A DNA stretch of 64,000 bases from contig NZ_SOAX01000001.1 in assembly GCF_004364635.1 (NCBI RefSeq), forward strand, positions 186,001 to 250,000. The letters are read 5' to 3'. The translations under genes and the position numbers were made by a program. A model generated the notes under the pieces. That model worked only from the letters and a program-made list of their open reading frames with translations. It did no database searches and was not told where the DNA came from. How positions within the stretch are numbered: the stretch's first letter is position 1; each line of letters opens with the position of its first letter. Shown here one piece after another: positions 10,940 to 21,372 of this stretch. The DNA is from Halospina denitrificans (GTDB lineage Bacteria; Pseudomonadota; Gammaproteobacteria; Pseudomonadales; Oleiphilaceae).

Positions 10940-10996
10940 CAGTCGTCACACTCCTGATTGCTGTTCCGACAGTATCCGAATCCACTGCATTGATGT

Positions 10997-11015
10997 CAAT
11001 GAGAACCATTGCTAT
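10997..11015 (-). promoter_or_regulatory. Possible Fur box
   Basis: The minus strand over this stretch reads about GATAGCAATGGTTCTCATT, which includes the half-site-like TTCTCATT and partial inverted symmetry around AATGG/TCATT. It lies about 60 bases upstream of the unknown protein that starts at 10939. The match to the 19-base consensus is imperfect. Confidence 0.33.
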
Positions 11016-11096
11016 CCATTAAGTGCTATCAATTGCATAGACTCGTCTGATGGCATTAAAGAAGCAGGAATACGGGAAGTGCTGGGGATGGGAGAG

Positions 11097-11126
11097 GGTC
11101 CGGGATGCCTTTTGGCAACCCGGACC
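11097..11126 (-). terminator. Hairpin after glyS
   Basis: GGTCCGGG at 11097-11104 pairs with CCCGGACC at 11119-11126, and TGCC/GGCA pair inside the loop, giving a strong stem 23 bases past the glyS stop. There is no U-tract, so it may only stabilise the 3' end. Confidence 0.5.
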
Positions 11127-11148
11127 TGAAGGTTCCGGGAGTACGGGG

Positions 11149-13239
11149 TCAGGCTGCCTTGGCGGTCTGCAGCAGTGAGATATCAGCAACCTGCAGGAAC
11201 AATGAGCGCAGCCGATTCAGCAGTCCCACGCGGTTGTTGCGTAGTGCCTCGTCGTCACTCATCACCATGACGTCGTCGAAGAATCGGTCCACCGTCTTCT
11301 GCAGATCCGCCAGGGAGCGCAGACCGGCGTCATAATCCCCTTTCCGGAAAAGTGGCACCACCTTTTCCTCCTGGGCGGTAATCGCCTTCAGAAGCTCACG
11401 TTCGGCGTCCTTCTCCAGCAGGCTCTCATCAACTTTCGGCGCTGTATCAGCATTGCCGGCCTGTTTTTCGAGGATATTCGAGACCCGCTTGTTGGCGGAT
11501 GCCAGAGCGGCTGCCTCCGGCAACGCCACGAAGTTGTTGACCGCCATGATGCGCCGGTGGAAGTCCAGTGGCTGTGTGGGCCGGCGTGCCTGGACCGCCA
11601 GGAAGACCTCGGCGGGCACGCCCTGGTCCTCATAAGTGGCACGGAACCGCTCGAGGATGTAATCCACAACCGGCGTGACCGGATCGGCTACGGTAAGGCA
11701 ATTGAACTGTTCCGCAGTCCAGCTGCAGAGGTCGGTCAGATCCAGCGACAGGTTGCGCTCGACCAGGATACGGAGAACGCCCAGGGCGGCCCGGCGAAGC
11801 GCATAGGGGTCGCGGGTGCCACTGGGCGGTTGATTGATCCCGAACAGGCCCACGAGTGAATCAAGCCGGTCGGCGAGCGCCAGTGCGCACCCGGCATCCG
11901 TTTCAGGAACGGCGTCACCGGCAAAACCCGGAAGGTACTGTTCACGGAGCGCGGTGGCAACGGCTTCACCCTCACCATCGTGGCGGGCGTAATACTGGCC
12001 CATGATGCCCTGAAGGTCGTCGAACTCCTGGACCATTTCGGTAATCAGGTCCGTCTTGCTGAGCATGGCCGCACGGTGGGCTGTGTTGGGATCGGCGCCG
12101 ATGGCTTTGGCGATCCGGCCGGCAAGGGCCGCCATGCGTTCCGTCTTGTCATGGATGCTGCCCAGTGTTTCCTGGAAAACGATGGGCTTGAGCTCTTCGA
12201 CCCGGTCCGCCAATGGCTTTTTGCGATCGGTATCGTAGAAAAAGGCGGCGTCGGCGAGCCTGGGGCGGATAACCTTTTCGTTACCGGAAATCACCGCCTG
12301 GGGATCACGGCTCTCGAGGTTGGCGACCGTTACGAAGCACGGCAGCATCTCACCGTTGGCATCCACTACGTGGAAATACTTCTGGTGTTCCTCCATGGAT
12401 GAGACCAGTGCCTCCGGAGGCACCTCCAGGAAGCGTTCCTCAAAGCGGCCCAGCAGCGGCACCGGCCACTCATTCAGAGCAGTAACTTCATCCAGAAGTC
12501 CGGGATCCACCACCGCGTTACCGTCCGCCTGCTCCCTGGCAACACGATGGACACCGGCTTCAATCTGCTCCCGTCGTGCCGCAAAGCTGGCTTCCACAAA
12601 GCCATGCTGGCGCAGCACCAGTTCGTAATCCGCCGGCGTGGAGATGATCAGTTCCCCCGGGTAATGGAAGCGATGACCCCGTGTTGCGTGACCGGCCTCC
12701 TTTCCGAGGATGGTACAGGGCACTTCCTTGCTTCCGTAGAGCATGATGACCCAGTGGACCGGGCGCACAAACTGCTCCTTGCGCGCGCCCCAGCGCATGC
12801 GCTTGGGTATCGGAAGCTCGGCCAGCGCCTGGTCCACAATTCCGGGCAACAACTCGACGGTGGGGCGGCCTTGCTCAATACCCCGGTAGACAAGCCAGGC
12901 ACCCTTGTCGGTCTCCAGCGTATCCAGCTCATCCGGCTGGATACCCAGGCTGCGGGCAAAGCCCTCGAGGGCCTTGGTCGGGTTGCCGGCGCCGTCAAAG
13001 GCCGCCTTTACCGCGGGTCCCTTCTTTTCGAAGGGCGTATCGGGCTGGGCATCCGCTACCCTGTTGATGCGGACCGCCAGCCGACGGGGCGAGGCAAAGA
13101 GTTCCACCTCGCCATGCTCAACCCCTGCAGTCTCGAGTCCCTTGCGAATCCCCTCCCCGAACGCCTCGGAAAGCTGTTTCAGTGCCTTGGGCGGCAGCTC
13201 TTCGGTTCCGATCTCAACCAGAAAATCCTGTGCGCTCAT
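11149..13239 (-). CDS. glyS: Glycyl-tRNA synthetase beta subunit
   Basis: Beta chain of the bacterial alpha2beta2 glycyl-tRNA synthetase; it binds tRNA and completes the enzyme. The 696-residue length and the start MSAQDFLVEIGTEELPPKAL are diagnostic, with further family blocks SSMEEHQKYF and RDPYALRRAALGVLRIL. The C-terminal region carries the anticodon-binding-like domain. Its start lies 3 bases after the glyQ stop, so the two are translated together from a leftward transcript. Confidence 0.97.
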   Translation of the reverse strand: MSAQDFLVEIGTEELPPKALKQLSEAFGEGIRKGLETAGVEHGEVELFASPRRLAVRINRVADAQPDTPFEKKGPAVKAAFDGAGNPTKALEGFARSLGIQPDELDTLETDKGAWLVYRGIEQGRPTVELLPGIVDQALAELPIPKRMRWGARKEQFVRPVHWVIMLYGSKEVPCTILGKEAGHATRGHRFHYPGELIISTPADYELVLRQHGFVEASFAARREQIEAGVHRVAREQADGNAVVDPGLLDEVTALNEWPVPLLGRFEERFLEVPPEALVSSMEEHQKYFHVVDANGEMLPCFVTVANLESRDPQAVISGNEKVIRPRLADAAFFYDTDRKKPLADRVEELKPIVFQETLGSIHDKTERMAALAGRIAKAIGADPNTAHRAAMLSKTDLITEMVQEFDDLQGIMGQYYARHDGEGEAVATALREQYLPGFAGDAVPETDAGCALALADRLDSLVGLFGINQPPSGTRDPYALRRAALGVLRILVERNLSLDLTDLCSWTAEQFNCLTVADPVTPVVDYILERFRATYEDQGVPAEVFLAVQARRPTQPLDFHRRIMAVNNFVALPEAAALASANKRVSNILEKQAGNADTAPKVDESLLEKDAERELLKAITAQEEKVVPLFRKGDYDAGLRSLADLQKTVDRFFDDVMVMSDDEALRNNRVGLLNRLRSLFLQVADISLLQTAKAA

Positions 13240-13242
13240 GGT

Positions 13243-14223
13243 TCAAGCCTCCTGTGCCGGGTCGTCGGCCAGCATTTCGCGCTTCAGCGCCTCGGTCGCC
13301 ATGGGGAATCCCAGGTCCCGGCGTCGTTCAAAATAGGCCTTGGCCACGGCCCTGGCCAGGGTCCGCACACGCAGTATGTAGCGCTGGCGCTCGGTCACCG
13401 ATATCGCGTGTCGGGCATCCAGCAGGTTGAAGGTATGGGAGGCCTTGAGTACCTGCTCGTAGGCGGGCAGTGGGAGTCCTGCCTCGACCAGCCGGTGGCT
13501 CTCGCTTTCGTGCTCCCCGAAAGCCTGGAACAGGAAGTCCGTGTTCGCCTGCTCGAAGTTGTAGATCGACATCTCCACTTCGTTCTGGTGGTAGACGTCG
13601 CCATAGGTCACGGTGGTCCCTGAAGGCGTTCGGGTCCAGACCAGATCGTAGACGCTGTCCACCTCCTGCAGGTACATGGCAATGCGTTCCAGGCCATAGG
13701 TGATCTCGCCGGTGACCGGGTAGCATTCGATGCCGCCCACCTGCTGGAAATAGGTGAACTGGGTGATTTCCATGCCATTGAGCCAGACCTCCCAGCCCAG
13801 TCCCCAGGCGCCCAGTGTCGGCGATTCCCAGTTATCCTCAACGAAACGGATATCGTGAACGAGCGGGTCGAGCCCCAATGCCTTGAGTGACTCAAGGTAC
13901 TGCTCCTGAATGTCTTCGGGCGAGGGCTTCAGTACCACCTGGAACTGGTAATAGTGCTGCAGGCGGTTGGGGTTCTCCCCGTAGCGTCCGTCAGTGGGAC
14001 GTCGGCTGGGCTGAACGTAGGCGGCGTTCCACTCCTCGGGGCCGATGCTGCGAAGGAAGGTTGCCGGGTGGAAGGTTCCGGCCCCCACTTCCATGTCCAG
14101 CGGTTGCTGCACGACACAGCCCCGCTCGGCCCAGAACTGCTGCAGCGCCAGAATCAGGCCCTGGAAGGTTGTTACATCGGGTTTTGCCAGCTCAGTCACG
14201 GCGTCCACCTGGTCCGGTTGCAA
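13243..14223 (-). CDS. glyQ: Glycyl-tRNA synthetase alpha subunit
   Basis: Catalytic alpha chain that activates glycine. The 326-residue protein contains the hallmark [39 protein letters not shown] and [19 protein letters not shown] blocks. A few extra N-terminal residues precede the conserved [12 protein letters not shown]. Upstream, the minus strand holds TATAAT at 14284-14279, a good -10 candidate, but no clear -35. The lipid A acyltransferase gene starts divergently from the same 115-base gap. Confidence 0.97.
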   Translation of the reverse strand: MQPDQVDAVTELAKPDVTTFQGLILALQQFWAERGCVVQQPLDMEVGAGTFHPATFLRSIGPEEWNAAYVQPSRRPTDGRYGENPNRLQHYYQFQVVLKPSPEDIQEQYLESLKALGLDPLVHDIRFVEDNWESPTLGAWGLGWEVWLNGMEITQFTYFQQVGGIECYPVTGEITYGLERIAMYLQEVDSVYDLVWTRTPSGTTVTYGDVYHQNEVEMSIYNFEQANTDFLFQAFGEHESESHRLVEAGLPLPAYEQVLKASHTFNLLDARHAISVTERQRYILRVRTLARAVAKAYFERRRDLGFPMATEALKREMLADDPAQEA

Positions 14224-14338
14224 GATAACCCCATCGGCCCTTGGGCATGATAGGGTTCTGGATTGTTCGAAGGCGCGTATTATACTCTCCGCGTCCGGTA
14301 CTTAGGAAAGCCCCCAGGCGGGAGTTGTTCAAAATCCC

Positions 14339-15256
14339 ATGAAAAGATTCAAGATAGCCAGTCTTCGAGCCCTTCTCTGGCTGGTCGGGCACCTCCCCCT
14401 GGCCGTTGCCCAGGCGCTCGGCCGTTTTGTCGGAGTCTTACTGTGGCAGGCCCGGGGCCGCAACCGCCAGGTGACGGAAATAAGCCTGGACCTGGCTTTT
14501 CCTGAAAAGGAGGAAGGGGAACGTCGTGAGCTGGCGCGCCGGAGCCTGGTGGAAACCGGGAAGATCCTGGCCGAAGTACCGATCATGTGGGAAAGGCCCG
14601 TGGACCAATGTCTGTCGATGATCCGCGAGATCCAGGGCGGCGACCTGCTGGATGATGCCCTCGCCCGCCAGGAGGGGTTGGTACTGCTGGCGCCTCACCT
14701 GGGCAACTGGGAGCTGGTCGGCCTCTACTTCTCGACCCGTTTCTCCATGGCGGCACTTTACAGCCCGCCTAACATGAAAGAGATGGAAAGCTACATGTCG
14801 CGGGTGCGCGGCCGGGGCGGATCCGAGCTGGTGCGGGCCGACAGGCGCGGCGTATTGCGCCTGTTTTCCATTCTCCGTGAGGGCGGCGTCGTCGGCATTC
14901 TCCCCGACCAGAACCCGGATGCGAGCGGCGGCGCTTTTGCCCCTTTCTTCGGGGTGAATGTACTGACCATGAAACTGGTCTCCCGTCTCGTCCAGAAAAC
15001 CCGGGCCCGCGCCCTGGTGACCTATGCCGAGCGTCTTCCGGGCGCGAAGGGGTTCCGCCTGGTGATCGAGGAGGTGGACGAGCGCCTCTATGACCCGGAT
15101 ACCGAGGTCTCGGTGGCGGGCCTCAATGCCACCGTCGAAAAGGTGGTTCGGCGCATTCCCGAGCAGTACCAGTGGGAGTACAAACGCTTCAAGAAACGTC
15201 CACCCGGCGAACCCAATCCGTATAAGCCATTGAAGCCGGTCGAACGGCAGTCCTAG
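14339..15256 (+). CDS. Lysophospholipid (lipid A, LpxL/HtrB-type) acyltransferase
   Basis: Inner-membrane-anchored acyltransferase that transfers a secondary acyl chain, most likely to Kdo2-lipid IVA. The protein is 305 residues long, with an N-terminal hydrophobic segment (about residues 7-35) and the family catalytic motif H-x4-E as HLGNWE near residue 120. ILPDQNPDASGGAF and FGVNVLTMKLVSRL match the rest of the domain. It is followed 19 bases later by an ABC exporter. The acyl-chain specificity (LpxL or LpxM) cannot be told from sequence reading. Confidence 0.88.
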   Translation: MKRFKIASLRALLWLVGHLPLAVAQALGRFVGVLLWQARGRNRQVTEISLDLAFPEKEEGERRELARRSLVETGKILAEVPIMWERPVDQCLSMIREIQGGDLLDDALARQEGLVLLAPHLGNWELVGLYFSTRFSMAALYSPPNMKEMESYMSRVRGRGGSELVRADRRGVLRLFSILREGGVVGILPDQNPDASGGAFAPFFGVNVLTMKLVSRLVQKTRARALVTYAERLPGAKGFRLVIEEVDERLYDPDTEVSVAGLNATVEKVVRRIPEQYQWEYKRFKKRPPGEPNPYKPLKPVERQS

Positions 15257-15275
15257 CCAACCAGGAGCCTGATCA

Positions 15276-17087
15276 TTGCGCGCGTACGCGGATAACGACT
15301 ATCCGGCGGATCACAAGCCGGACTGGCGTATTATTGCGGGGCTGTGGCCCTATCTGACCGAGTTCCGGGGGCGCGTTATCGTGGCCGCGATTTTCCTGGT
15401 CACGGCGAAGCTGGCAACCGTGGCGACCCCTGTCGCGCTGAAGTACATTGTCGACTATCTGGATGAGGGAACCGCCGGTGAAATGGCGCTGCTCCTCCCG
15501 ACACTGCTGGTGGTCGCCTATGGCCTGCTGAGGTTCAGCGGCACGCTGTTCAACGAACTCCGCGACGCCGTCTTCGCCCGTGTTGCCGAGCGCGCCATGC
15601 GTCGGGTATCACTGCGCGTGTTCCAACATCTCCATCAACTCGAGCTGGGCTTTCACCTGGACCGGCGTACCGGCGGGCTGGCGCGGGACATTGAGCGCGG
15701 CACCAACGGCATCAGTTTCCTGTTGCGGTTCACCCTTTTCAACATCGTACCTACCCTGCTTGAGCTGCTCATGGTTGCGGGTATTCTCCTGTTTGCTTTC
15801 AATCCGTCCTATGTCATCGCGATTGTCATCGCGGTGGCCGTCTACGTGGTCTTTTCCATCAAGGTGACCGAGTGGCGGACCCGGTTCGTGCGTGAGGCCA
15901 ATGCCCGCGACAACCAGTCCAACAGCCGCGCCGTGGACAGTCTGCTCAACTACGAGACCGTCAAGTACTTCAACAACGAGGCATTTGAGGCCGAGCGCTA
16001 TGATGAGGACCTGGCCGACTGGGAGCAGGCGCGTCTCAGCAACCGGCTGTCATTGGCGACGCTCAATGCCGGCCAGGCGCTGATCATTGGCGTGACCCTG
16101 ATCGTGATCATGGGCATGGCTGTTCGCGAGGCAGCCATGGGCGAGATCAGCCTCGGCGACTTCACCATGATCAACGCCTACCTGATCCAGCTTTTCATCC
16201 CGCTGAATGCCCTGGGCTTCGTCTACCGGGAGATCCGCCAGGCGCTGGTGAATGTGGAGCGCCTGTTCAAGCTTCTGGGTGAACCACCCAAGGTCGTGGA
16301 TAAGCCGGATGCCCCTGCCCTGGCCGTCTCAGGTGGCCATATCAGCTTTGAGGCGGTGCGTTTCGACTACCAGCCGGGGCGTGAGATTCTCAGGGGTATC
16401 AGCTTTGAGATACCCGCTGGGCACAAGGTGGCGGTGGTAGGCGCCAGCGGCGCGGGCAAGTCGACCCTGGCCCGGCTGCTGTTCCGGTTCTTTGATGTGA
16501 CCCGGGGGCGTATCACCATTGATGGCCAGGATATCCGGGAGGTGACTCAGCAGAGCCTGCGCGAAGCCATCGGCGTGGTGCCCCAGGATACAGTCCTGTT
16601 CAACGACACCCTGTACCGTAACATCGCCTATGGCCGGCCGGGCGCCAGCGACGCGGACGTGTGGCGGGCCGTTCGCATGGCCCATCTGGCGGATTTCGTG
16701 GAAACGCTCCCCGAGGGACTGGAAACGCGGGTCGGAGAGCGGGGCCTCAAGCTCTCGGGTGGTGAGAAGCAACGGGTGGCCATTGCGCGGGTGATCCTCA
16801 AGGATCCTCCAATACTGGTGCTGGACGAGGCAACGTCCTCACTCGATTCGGTCTCTGAGCAGGAGATCCTGGACGCCCTGGATGAGATCGCCAGTGAGCG
16901 CACCACACTGGCAATCGCCCACCGCCTGTCCACAGTCCGGGATGCGGACCGGATCCTGGTCATGGCCAATGGTGTCATTGTTGAAAGCGGTACCCATGAG
17001 ACGTTGCTGGCGGAACAGGGATATTACGCCAGGCTCTGGGAACGTCAGCAGCACGAAGGCTCATTCGTCGGCCCTGAAGAGGGCTGA
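15276..17087 (+). CDS. Atm1/HMT1-type ABC exporter (fused permease and ATPase)
   Basis: Half-transporter of the ABCB/Atm1 group, members of which export glutathione conjugates or glutathione-metal species. The 603-residue protein has six predicted membrane helices in residues about 25-320 and one ATPase: Walker A GASGAGKST, Q-loop VVPQDTVLF, signature LSGGEKQR and Walker B ILVLDEATSS. The motif YETVKYFNNE is the signature that separates Atm1-like proteins from MsbA. The start is a TTG at 15276 with AGGAG 8 bases upstream. The substrate is inferred from the family. Confidence 0.87.
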   Translation: MRAYADNDYPADHKPDWRIIAGLWPYLTEFRGRVIVAAIFLVTAKLATVATPVALKYIVDYLDEGTAGEMALLLPTLLVVAYGLLRFSGTLFNELRDAVFARVAERAMRRVSLRVFQHLHQLELGFHLDRRTGGLARDIERGTNGISFLLRFTLFNIVPTLLELLMVAGILLFAFNPSYVIAIVIAVAVYVVFSIKVTEWRTRFVREANARDNQSNSRAVDSLLNYETVKYFNNEAFEAERYDEDLADWEQARLSNRLSLATLNAGQALIIGVTLIVIMGMAVREAAMGEISLGDFTMINAYLIQLFIPLNALGFVYREIRQALVNVERLFKLLGEPPKVVDKPDAPALAVSGGHISFEAVRFDYQPGREILRGISFEIPAGHKVAVVGASGAGKSTLARLLFRFFDVTRGRITIDGQDIREVTQQSLREAIGVVPQDTVLFNDTLYRNIAYGRPGASDADVWRAVRMAHLADFVETLPEGLETRVGERGLKLSGGEKQRVAIARVILKDPPILVLDEATSSLDSVSEQEILDALDEIASERTTLAIAHRLSTVRDADRILVMANGVIVESGTHETLLAEQGYYARLWERQQHEGSFVGPEEG

Positions 17088-17173
17088 GGCATCCGTGATC
17101 CTGATGCACCGTGACCTGGAGTGTTGTTCAAAGGTCTGGCGGGGAGCATGGATGCCTCTGCGAACTGACTTGC

Positions 17174-18622
17174 CTAGTTCCGCCAGAAATCCGGCGTGAA
17201 CAGCACCAGGAGCGTGAATATTTCCAGACGCCCAAGGATCATGGCGGCCATGCCACTCCACTTGACCAGGTCCGGCATGCTCTGGAAGGTGCTGGCGACC
17301 TGGCCAAGACCCGGACCCAGGTTGGTCAGCGTGGCAACGACGGCGGTCCAGGCGGTGACCTGGTCCAGCCCCATGGCCAGGTTGATCAGCAGCAGCACCA
17401 CGAAGACCACCATGTACATGGAGAAGAAGCCCCAGACCGCCTGCAGGACCCTTTCGGACACGGGACGGTGGCCGAGCTTGATGGGAATGACCGCACTGGG
17501 GTGCAGGATGCGGCGGATTTCCCGGGAGCCCTGGCGGTAGATCAGCAGGATGCGCATGGCCTTCATGCCCCCGGCCGTGGAGTTACCACAGCCGCCCATG
17601 AAGGCCATCAGGATCAGCATAACCGGCAGTATGCCCGGCCAGGCACCGAAGTCTTCAGCCGAGAAGCCGGCCGTCGTGGCAATTGAGAGAACCTGGAATA
17701 ATCCTTTGGTTGCGGCGGTCACGGGGTCCATGGTGCCGGTAACGATCAGGATGCCGACAGTCAGGAGGCTGGCGCCGAGCATAACGCTCGCGTAGAACCT
17801 GAATTCGGGGTCCCTGAAGTACTGCCACAGGTTACGCTGTCGCCAGGCCATGAAGTGCAGCGCAAAATTGACGCCGCTCAGGAACATGAACAGGGCGCCG
17901 ATCAGTTCGATGGCGTGACTGTTGAAGTGGCCGATACTGGCGTCATAGGTCGAGAATCCGCCGATGGCAACCGTTGCGAAGCTGTGGCCCACCGCGTCGA
18001 ACAGGTTCATACCCGCCAACCAGTATGCCGACGCGCAGGCGACGGTAAGTCCCACATAGATGTACCAGAGCGCCTTGGCCGTCTCCGCGATGCGCGGCGT
18101 CAGCTTGTTGTCCTTGACCGGCCCGGGCACCTCGGCACGGTAGAGCTGCATGCCCCCGATACCCAGCATGGGGAGTATGGCGACGGCCAGCACGATAATG
18201 CCGATGCCGCCCAACCACTGCAGCTGCTGGCGATACCAGAGAATGGATTTGGGGAGCTCCTCCAGCCCTGTCAGCACCGTGGCCCCGGTGGTGGTGAGCC
18301 CGGAGACCGCCTCGAACAACGCATCCACGTAGTGCATCTTGGGCTCGGAACTCAGGAAGAAGGGCACCGAGCCGGCCAGGCTCAGAACGATCCAGAACAG
18401 CGAGGTGATCAGGAAGCCGTCTCGGACCCGCAGTTCCATGGTGTTGTGGCGTGTCGGCCACCAGACCAGGGTGCCCAGCACCAGAACGATCAGAAAGCCT
18501 TCCAGAAAAGCCAGTGCCTGGCCGTCGTCGTACAGCAGCGAGATCGCTACCGGAGGCAGCAGCGTCAGGCTGAACAGCATCATCAGCAGGCCGAGGATTC
18601 TGGCGATGACCGCATAGCGCAT
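17174..18622 (-). CDS. trkH: Trk-type potassium uptake protein, membrane subunit
   Basis: Potassium channel subunit of the Trk system, important for osmotic and pH balance. The 482-residue protein is hydrophobic throughout and shows the four pore-loop repeats of the family, for example LFEAVSGLTTTGATVL, FATVAIGGFSTYD and MGGCGNSTAGGMKAMR. The gene follows trkA by 17 bases on the same strand, so the transporter and its gating subunit are co-expressed. Confidence 0.95.
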   Translation of the reverse strand: MRYAVIARILGLLMMLFSLTLLPPVAISLLYDDGQALAFLEGFLIVLVLGTLVWWPTRHNTMELRVRDGFLITSLFWIVLSLAGSVPFFLSSEPKMHYVDALFEAVSGLTTTGATVLTGLEELPKSILWYRQQLQWLGGIGIIVLAVAILPMLGIGGMQLYRAEVPGPVKDNKLTPRIAETAKALWYIYVGLTVACASAYWLAGMNLFDAVGHSFATVAIGGFSTYDASIGHFNSHAIELIGALFMFLSGVNFALHFMAWRQRNLWQYFRDPEFRFYASVMLGASLLTVGILIVTGTMDPVTAATKGLFQVLSIATTAGFSAEDFGAWPGILPVMLILMAFMGGCGNSTAGGMKAMRILLIYRQGSREIRRILHPSAVIPIKLGHRPVSERVLQAVWGFFSMYMVVFVVLLLINLAMGLDQVTAWTAVVATLTNLGPGLGQVASTFQSMPDLVKWSGMAAMILGRLEIFTLLVLFTPDFWRN

Positions 18623-18639
18623 GGTGATTCCGGCCCCTG

Positions 18640-20022
18640 CTAGAAGAAGGTCAGTCCGACCTGGAAGAGTTTTTCCACTTCCTTGATCCGCGTCTTGTCC
18701 ACCAGGAAGAGGATGACGTGATCATCCGGCTGGACGCGCACATGGTCGTGGGCGATCAGCACTTCGTTGTCGCGCACGATGGCCCCGATGGTGGTTCCCT
18801 CCGGCAGTGCGATCTCGTCTAGCCTCAGGCCTACTACCTTGGAGGAACGCTGGTCTCCGTGGGCAATGGCCTCGATCGCCTCGGCCGCCCCCCGGCGCAG
18901 GGAATGGACATTGACCACGTCACCCTTGCGCACATGGGTCAGCAGGCTGCCGATGGTGGTCTGCTGGGGCGAGATGGCCACGTCGATCTCGCCGCCCTGG
19001 ATCAGGTCCACGTAGTCCGGGTTGTTGATCAGGGTCATGACCTTGCGCACGCCCAGGCGCTTGGCGAGCATGGAGGCCATGATGTTGGCCTCGTCGTCGT
19101 CGGTCACGGCACAGAACACGTCCGTATCCTCGATATTCTCTTCCTGCAGCAGATCCTTGTTGGCCGCATCCCCCTGCAGGACGATGGTCCTGTCGAGGGA
19201 TTCCGAGAGTTCGATGCAGCGATCCCGGTTGCGCTCGATGATCTTGACCTTGAAGCGGCTTTCAAGGGTGCGCGCCAGGCGGTGACCGATGTTTCCGCCG
19301 CCGGTGATCATGATGCGCTTGTAGGGCTTCTCCAGCGGCTGAAGCTCGCTCATCACCGAGCGGATATGGTCGCTGGCGGCGATGAAGAAAACTTCGTCGC
19401 CATCCTCGATGATGGTGTCGCCCTGGGGAATGATGGGTCGGTCCTGCCGGAATATGGCCGCCACCCGGGTGTCGATGCGCGGCATGTGCTCGCGCAGGTA
19501 GGACAGTTCATGGCCCACAAGCGGCCCACCCGCCGTGGCTCGGATCGCCACCAGCCGCGCCAGGCCCCGGGAGAAGTCGAGCACCTGGAGGGTGCCGGGG
19601 TATTCGATCAGGCGCGTGATGTGCTCGGTGACCACCTGCTCCGGACTGATCAGCACATCCACCGGGAAGCCTTCCTTCTTGTCCCGGTCGAAGAGCTCCG
19701 GACGTGCCAGATAGGCACTGGCCCGCACGCGACTGATCTTGGTGGGCGTGCGGAAACAGGTCCAGGCCACCTGGCAGGCCACCATGTTGACCTCATCACT
19801 GCTGGTGGTGGCGATGAGCATGTCCGCATCCTGGGCGCCGGCCTGTTTGAGGACCCTGGGATAGGAGCCGCGGCCGGTGACCGACTGGATGTCGAGCCGG
19901 TCCTGTAGTTCGCGCAGACGGCTTGGATTGTTGTCCACTACCGTGATGTCGTTGGCTTCGCTTGCCAGGTTTTCGGCCAGTGTGCCCCCGACCTGACCGG
20001 CGCCAAGAATGATGATTTTCAT
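18640..20022 (-). CDS. trkA: Trk potassium uptake regulatory NAD-binding protein
   Basis: Cytoplasmic nucleotide-binding subunit that gates TrkH. Both TrkA-N Rossmann units are visible: [17 protein letters not shown] at the N-terminus and [19 protein letters not shown] near residue 236, each followed by a TrkA-C region. The 460-residue length is standard for the duplicated form. It lies between rsmB and trkH in a leftward operon, as in Pseudomonas. Confidence 0.96.
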   Translation of the reverse strand: MKIIILGAGQVGGTLAENLASEANDITVVDNNPSRLRELQDRLDIQSVTGRGSYPRVLKQAGAQDADMLIATTSSDEVNMVACQVAWTCFRTPTKISRVRASAYLARPELFDRDKKEGFPVDVLISPEQVVTEHITRLIEYPGTLQVLDFSRGLARLVAIRATAGGPLVGHELSYLREHMPRIDTRVAAIFRQDRPIIPQGDTIIEDGDEVFFIAASDHIRSVMSELQPLEKPYKRIMITGGGNIGHRLARTLESRFKVKIIERNRDRCIELSESLDRTIVLQGDAANKDLLQEENIEDTDVFCAVTDDDEANIMASMLAKRLGVRKVMTLINNPDYVDLIQGGEIDVAISPQQTTIGSLLTHVRKGDVVNVHSLRRGAAEAIEAIAHGDQRSSKVVGLRLDEIALPEGTTIGAIVRDNEVLIAHDHVRVQPDDHVILFLVDKTRIKEVEKLFQVGLTFF

Positions 20023-20052
20023 GAGAGAACCCGACTCCCTAAGACGGAAAAG

Positions 20053-21372
20053 TCAGACCCAGTGGGCCGGAGATTTCACCAGACAAGCGTAGAAAAACCC
20101 GTCCTGGTCCTGTGACCCGGTAATCAATTGGCGACCGTACCCGGTCTCTTCGCCCCAGTCCAGCGTAATGGGTACCAACTGGGCGTCCATATGGCTGTTG
20201 ATGAAACGTTGAATGATACGCTTGTTTTCCTGCTGAAGCACAGAGCAGGTGGCGTAGACCAGGCGGCCGCCGTTGCGCAGAGTCGACCAGCAGCCTTCCA
20301 GCAGCCGCAGCTGGGTGTCGGCTAACTCAGCAATGTCGGTTTCGCGCCGCAGCAGCTTGATGTCCGGATGGCGGCGTATGACGCCGGTGCCGCTGCAGGG
20401 TGCGTCGAGCAGGATGCGGTCGAATTCCGTGCCGTCCCACCAGCTGTCCGTCTCGGCGGCGTCGGCGGCGATGAGCCGGGCATGGGTGCCGGTGCGCTCC
20501 AGATTCTCCGTAATCAGACCGAGTCGATCCCGATCCATGTCCATGGCCACTACTTCCGACAATCGAGGTTCGGCCTCCAGTATGGCCCCTGTTTTGCCAC
20601 CGGGAGCCGCACAGGCGTCCAGGACCCGTTGCCCCGGTTCCAGCTCCAGCAGTTCTGTGCACAACTGGGCCGCCTCGTCCTGGACGCTGAAGTACCCCTC
20701 ATGGAAGCCGGGAATCCGGTCTACCGGGCAGGGTTCGGCCAGGCGTATGGCATTTGCAGCCAGTTCACCGGGAGAGGCTGTGATTCCGGCATCCGCAAGG
20801 GCGGACTGGGCACTCTGTTGATCGTGATGCTGGCGGTTGAACCGCAGGGTCATCGGGGGCTTGCAGTTATTGGCTTCCAGGAGTGCTGGCCACTGCTCCG
20901 GCCAGTTCGCCTTGATCTTGGCGACCAGCCATTCGGGATGACTGTAATGCACGGCATCGGACTCAAACGGAGGTTCACCGTCGCGCAGGGCATTGCGAAG
21001 GATGCCGTTGACCAGTCCGGTCAGCGACTTGGGGGCGCCCAGTTCCCTGGCGGTTTCCACGGTTTCGTGAATGGCCGCGTGGGGCGCAATCCGGGTGAAG
21101 CGAAGCTGGTAGAGGCCCAGGATCAGCAGCGACTCCAGCATGGCATTGCGCCGGGGCAGGGGCTTTCGCAAGCGCGTCTGCAGTTCGGCCTGTAACCGGT
21201 GCCACCAGCGGCAACTGCCAAAACACCAGTCCTGGAGGCGACCGCGTTCATCGACGGGAAGAGTTGCCGTAATGGGAGGCAGCAGTTGGCCAAGGGACTG
21301 ACCCTCGTGGGCGACCTGATGGATCATGCGAGTGGCGGTGGCGCGCAGCGAGCCGCCCTTGGGGGCGCTCAT
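20053..21372 (-). CDS. rsmB: 16S rRNA (cytosine-967-C5)-methyltransferase
   Basis: SAM-dependent RNA methyltransferase that forms m5C967 in 16S rRNA. The 439-residue protein has an N-terminal NusB-like RNA-binding domain (to about residue 150) and a methyltransferase domain with VLDACAAPGGKT (SAM site) and the two cysteine motifs DAPCSGTGVIRRHPD and YATCSVLQQEN that act in catalysis. Its start overlaps the fmt stop by 4 bases (ATGA), indicating translational coupling. Confidence 0.96.
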   Translation of the reverse strand: MSAPKGGSLRATATRMIHQVAHEGQSLGQLLPPITATLPVDERGRLQDWCFGSCRWWHRLQAELQTRLRKPLPRRNAMLESLLILGLYQLRFTRIAPHAAIHETVETARELGAPKSLTGLVNGILRNALRDGEPPFESDAVHYSHPEWLVAKIKANWPEQWPALLEANNCKPPMTLRFNRQHHDQQSAQSALADAGITASPGELAANAIRLAEPCPVDRIPGFHEGYFSVQDEAAQLCTELLELEPGQRVLDACAAPGGKTGAILEAEPRLSEVVAMDMDRDRLGLITENLERTGTHARLIAADAAETDSWWDGTEFDRILLDAPCSGTGVIRRHPDIKLLRRETDIAELADTQLRLLEGCWSTLRNGGRLVYATCSVLQQENKRIIQRFINSHMDAQLVPITLDWGEETGYGRQLITGSQDQDGFFYACLVKSPAHWV

